64,000 nucleotides of DNA. Source: Helicobacter pylori (GTDB taxonomy: Bacteria; Campylobacterota; Campylobacteria; Campylobacterales; Helicobacteraceae). The stretch lies in contig NZ_CP051500.1 in assembly GCF_016755635.1 (NCBI RefSeq), positions 1,566,536 through 1,630,535 of the forward strand, given 5' to 3'. Below the pieces are notes generated by a model that saw only the letters and a program-made list of their open reading frames with translations, ran no database searches and was not told the origin of the DNA. The first letter of the stretch is position 1, and each line of letters starts with the position of its first letter. A program made the translations under genes and the position numbers. Shown piece after piece: positions 62,134 to 64,000 of this stretch.

Positions 62134-62895
62134 TTAAACGGATTCTATTTGCAATGACTTCTTATCTTCATTGGCTTGCTGTGTTTTTAGGCGTAAAGTG
62201 GCAACCAAAATGCATGCCGGTATGGTTACCCTATAAGCCGGCCCTGCAATATCAATCGCTGTCCATACGCCTGTAATGATCCAGCCAACAGGGCCTGTTA
62301 AAAAGCTCAGAGTTCTTGTAAGCACTTGATTGCCCGCAAGCGATAAACCACGCCCTAGAATGGTTTTTGCAACCGCATTCGCAACAATGACAGCTAATTG
62401 ATAAGATTTAAAGCCTCCCATTTTAAACAGCGTTAAAGTCGCCGCACTTAAGGCTTGTCTGTTTAAATTGTCCGTGTTTTTTATGGACAATTCATCGCAC
62501 ATTTCTTTCACTTCTTCATCATCCATTTCTTCCAAACTTCTTTCTAAGATTTTAGAAAGCATGTTTTGTTCAATCAAAGTCGTTTCAGTTTTCTTGTTGT
62601 AATTGACCTTTAATTTATCGCACACATCGCATAGGATCTCTTTGTATAAGACCCCTTCGCCCTTAATGAAGCTCGCAAAACTATTGCTCCCATAGTATTG
62701 CAATTCTTCAGCGATCCTTTCTGCGTATTTAGCGTAATCATCGCCATGCCTTTTGTATTCTAGGGAGCTTGTGAGTTTTTCATTGTGTCTTTTTTCGCCG
62801 TCTTTACCAAAAACAAGCACCTCAAACAAATCCAATAAATCACTAGATTCCAATTGCTTTAAAAATTCCAAATCTCTATCGTATTTGTATGCCAT
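62134..62895 (-). CDS. UPF0174 (YaaW-like) protein, copy B
   Basis: 253 residues. N-terminal DUF3944-like motif [20 protein letters not shown], a helical middle with Cys ([14 protein letters not shown]) and a C-terminal Gly/Ala-rich hydrophobic part ([33 protein letters not shown], then [18 protein letters not shown]). The family resembles E. coli YaaW, and a domain resembling the ubiquinol-cytochrome c chaperone may follow DUF3944 in this group. Function unknown; the end might bind membranes. AAGGAA precedes the ATG. The last two thirds are identical to copy C over 383 bases. Confidence 0.75.
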   Translation of the reverse strand: MAYKYDRDLEFLKQLESSDLLDLFEVLVFGKDGEKRHNEKLTSSLEYKRHGDDYAKYAERIAEELQYYGSNSFASFIKGEGVLYKEILCDVCDKLKVNYNKKTETTLIEQNMLSKILERSLEEMDDEEVKEMCDELSIKNTDNLNRQALSAATLTLFKMGGFKSYQLAVIVANAVAKTILGRGLSLAGNQVLTRTLSFLTGPVGWIITGVWTAIDIAGPAYRVTIPACILVATLRLKTQQANEDKKSLQIESV

Positions 62896-63155
62896 ATTAT
62901 TCCTTTATATTGTTTTATCACTTATTAAAAACAAACGACTTTTCGCACTCCATCGCTATTTTTCTAAAGTGATTACTGATTTTAATATCATTTGTCTAAA
63001 ACTATACTTAATATTCTAAAAAGGCTTAAACTCAAAAGCCCAACGCTCTTAAGATTGCTTTAAAGCATCAATTTTCTCAAACGCTAAAAATAAAACCCAG
63101 ACATTTTATAGCGTCTAAGTTTATGTTGTGTTTTTTAAAAAAGGTTTAAAAAGAG
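62896..63155. other. Spacer between UPF0174 copies B and C
   Basis: 260 bases. It includes the copy B upstream region with one exact heptamer (AGTGATT) followed by a degenerate one (ACTGATT) near 62978-62991, and a hairpin at 63095-63124. No gene seen. Confidence 0.6.
63095..63124 (-). terminator. Hairpin downstream of UPF0174 copy C
   Basis: AAACCCAGAC (63095-63104) and GTCTAAGTTT (63115-63124) pair over ten positions on the minus-strand RNA (two G-U). A T-rich run (TTTTATTTTT) follows on that strand. It is in the same place relative to copy C as the hairpin after copy B. Confidence 0.6.
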
Positions 63156-63899
63156 TTAAAGAAGATTTTTAATTTCGTTTGCTTGCGCTTTTAGGCGTAA
63201 AGTGGCAACCAAAATGCATGCCGGTATGGTTACCCTATAAGCCGGCCCTGCAATATCAATCGCTGTCCATACGCCTGTAATGATCCAGCCAACAGGGCCT
63301 GTTAAAAAGCTCAGAGTTCTTGTAAGCACTTGATTGCCCGCAAGCGATAAACCACGCCCTAGAATGGTTTTTGCAACCGCATTCGCAACAATGACAGCTA
63401 ATTGATAAGATTTAAAGCCTCCCATTTTAAACAGCGTTAAAGTCGCCGCACTTAAGGCTTGTCTGTTTAAATTGTCCGTGTTTTTTATGGACAATTCATC
63501 GCACATTTCTTTCACTTCTTCATCATCCATTTCTTCCAAACTTCTTTCTAAGATTTTAGAAAGCATGTTTTCTTCAATCAAAGTTGTGTCAGATTTTTTG
63601 TTGTAATTGACTTTTAATTTATTGCACACTTCACACAAAATTTCTCTGTATAAAACCCCTGTACCTCTCAACGCGCTCGCAAAGCTATTAGCCCCATAAC
63701 GCTGTAACTCTTCAGCGATTCTTTCTGCATATTTAGCGTAATCATTGCCATGTCTTTTATATTCTTCTGAAAGCGTTAATCCTTCAGTAAATCTTTTTTC
63801 GCCATCTTCATCATAGACAAGCGCATCAAACAAATCTTTCAAATCATTAGAGCTTAATCGCTTTAAAAATTCCAAGTCGCTATCGTATCTGTATGCCAT
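63156..63899 (-). CDS. UPF0174 (YaaW-like) protein, copy C
   Basis: 247 residues. The N-terminus [20 protein letters not shown] is almost that of copy A, whereas the C-terminal two thirds are identical to copy B, so this gene is a mosaic. It has the same helical middle with two Cys ([13 protein letters not shown]) and the Gly-rich hydrophobic end. The upstream region shares the AGTGATT repeat and flanks with copy A. Function unknown; membrane association is possible. Start ATG at 63899 with AAAGGGA upstream. Confidence 0.75.
   Translation of the reverse strand: MAYRYDSDLEFLKRLSSNDLKDLFDALVYDEDGEKRFTEGLTLSEEYKRHGNDYAKYAERIAEELQRYGANSFASALRGTGVLYREILCEVCNKLKVNYNKKSDTTLIEENMLSKILERSLEEMDDEEVKEMCDELSIKNTDNLNRQALSAATLTLFKMGGFKSYQLAVIVANAVAKTILGRGLSLAGNQVLTRTLSFLTGPVGWIITGVWTAIDIAGPAYRVTIPACILVATLRLKAQANEIKNLL
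63189..63571. repeat. 383-base block identical to 62185-62567 (copy B)
   Basis: By eye the two blocks match at every base from the TTTTAGGCG string to CATGTTTT, offset 1004. Flanks diverge on both sides. This is the footprint of recent gene conversion or duplication between copies B and C. Confidence 0.85.
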
Positions 63900-63955
63900 G
63901 CAATCCCTTTAATTTTATTCCTACCACCGCTCAAATCCCACCAACCCCCTCTTTT

Positions 63956-63976
63956 AGTGATTAGTGATTAGTGATT
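63956..63976. repeat. Heptanucleotide tandem repeat, three units, before copy C
   Basis: AGTGATT three times (63956-63976), followed by ACAGCATCATTTTTTAAA as in copy A. Copy A has five units and copy B one exact unit, so the array length differs between paralogues. Confidence 0.9.
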
Positions 63977-64000
63977 ACAGCATCATTTTTTAAATTTAGG

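Noticed and set aside
1..64000. tRNA, rRNA, CRISPR arrays, IS elements, prophage
   Set aside because: No cloverleaf-like or rRNA-like stretch, no regularly spaced repeats with unique spacers, and no transposase or integrase frame was seen.

Overview
This window is Helicobacter pylori, or a very close relative. It has A/T-rich coding sequence, Hor-family and Hcp-family proteins, tandem CeuE genes, a csd2-csd1-ccmA cell-shape cluster and H. pylori-style simple-sequence repeats. Nearly all of it is chromosomal core. I see no rRNA, tRNA, CRISPR array, insertion sequence or prophage.

Layout. 1-5.7 kb: a DUF262/DUF1524 restriction-like protein cut by the window edge, an outer membrane protein, NAD kinase, RecN, an RqcH/NFACT protein and a small unknown. 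5.8-9.5 kb: a Sel1-repeat (Hcp-like) secreted protein, a DnaQ-like exonuclease, rpe, fbp and a small Cys-rich protein. 9.5-11.1 kb: a two-gene restriction-modification unit. 11.3-13.2 kb: tsf-rpsB, divergent from addA at 13.4 kb. 16.3-30.2 kb: nhaA, then a densely packed plus-strand run (yajC, secD, secF, DUF6394-like, leuS, lptE, folC, csd2, csd1, ccmA, mfd) linking protein export, LPS transport and cell shape. 30.3-33 kb: the cytochrome bc1 operon. 33.1-34.8 kb: a phosphoethanolamine-transferase-like enzyme switched out of frame by a GA repeat. 35.2-38.6 kb: ftsI and flgB-flgC-fliE behind a sigma-54 promoter. 38.8-42.2 kb: ftsW and two tandem ceuE copies. 42.4-44 kb: ahpC and metQ. 44.5-51.8 kb: a minus-strand envelope operon (mltD, rlpA, kdsC, lptC, lptA, engB, an MreD-like gene, mrdA) with tatD upstream. 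51.9-60.6 kb: ribE, flhX, metN, metI, a small secreted protein, lpxF, wecA, pdxJ, pdxA, tsaD, flgG. 60.6-64 kb: three tandem UPF0174 (YaaW-like) paralogues, one of them broken.

The accessory signals most worth attention are: (1) the UPF0174 array, with a 383-bp block shared between two copies, a degraded third copy and a heptanucleotide repeat upstream of two copies; (2) a hidden Asn-rich small ORF with an A8 tract and a 5' hairpin inside that array; (3) the GA-repeat sulfatase-fold gene; (4) a G7 frameshift in the essential secD gene together with a secD-like tail on yajC; (5) a duplication scar, a second copy of the ftsW 3' end, between the two ceuE genes; and (6) an unassigned methylase/nuclease pair beside an apparent rearrangement junction.

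Limits: everything was read by eye. Family names rest on motifs and remembered relatives. Strain 26695 locus numbers, where given, are from memory.
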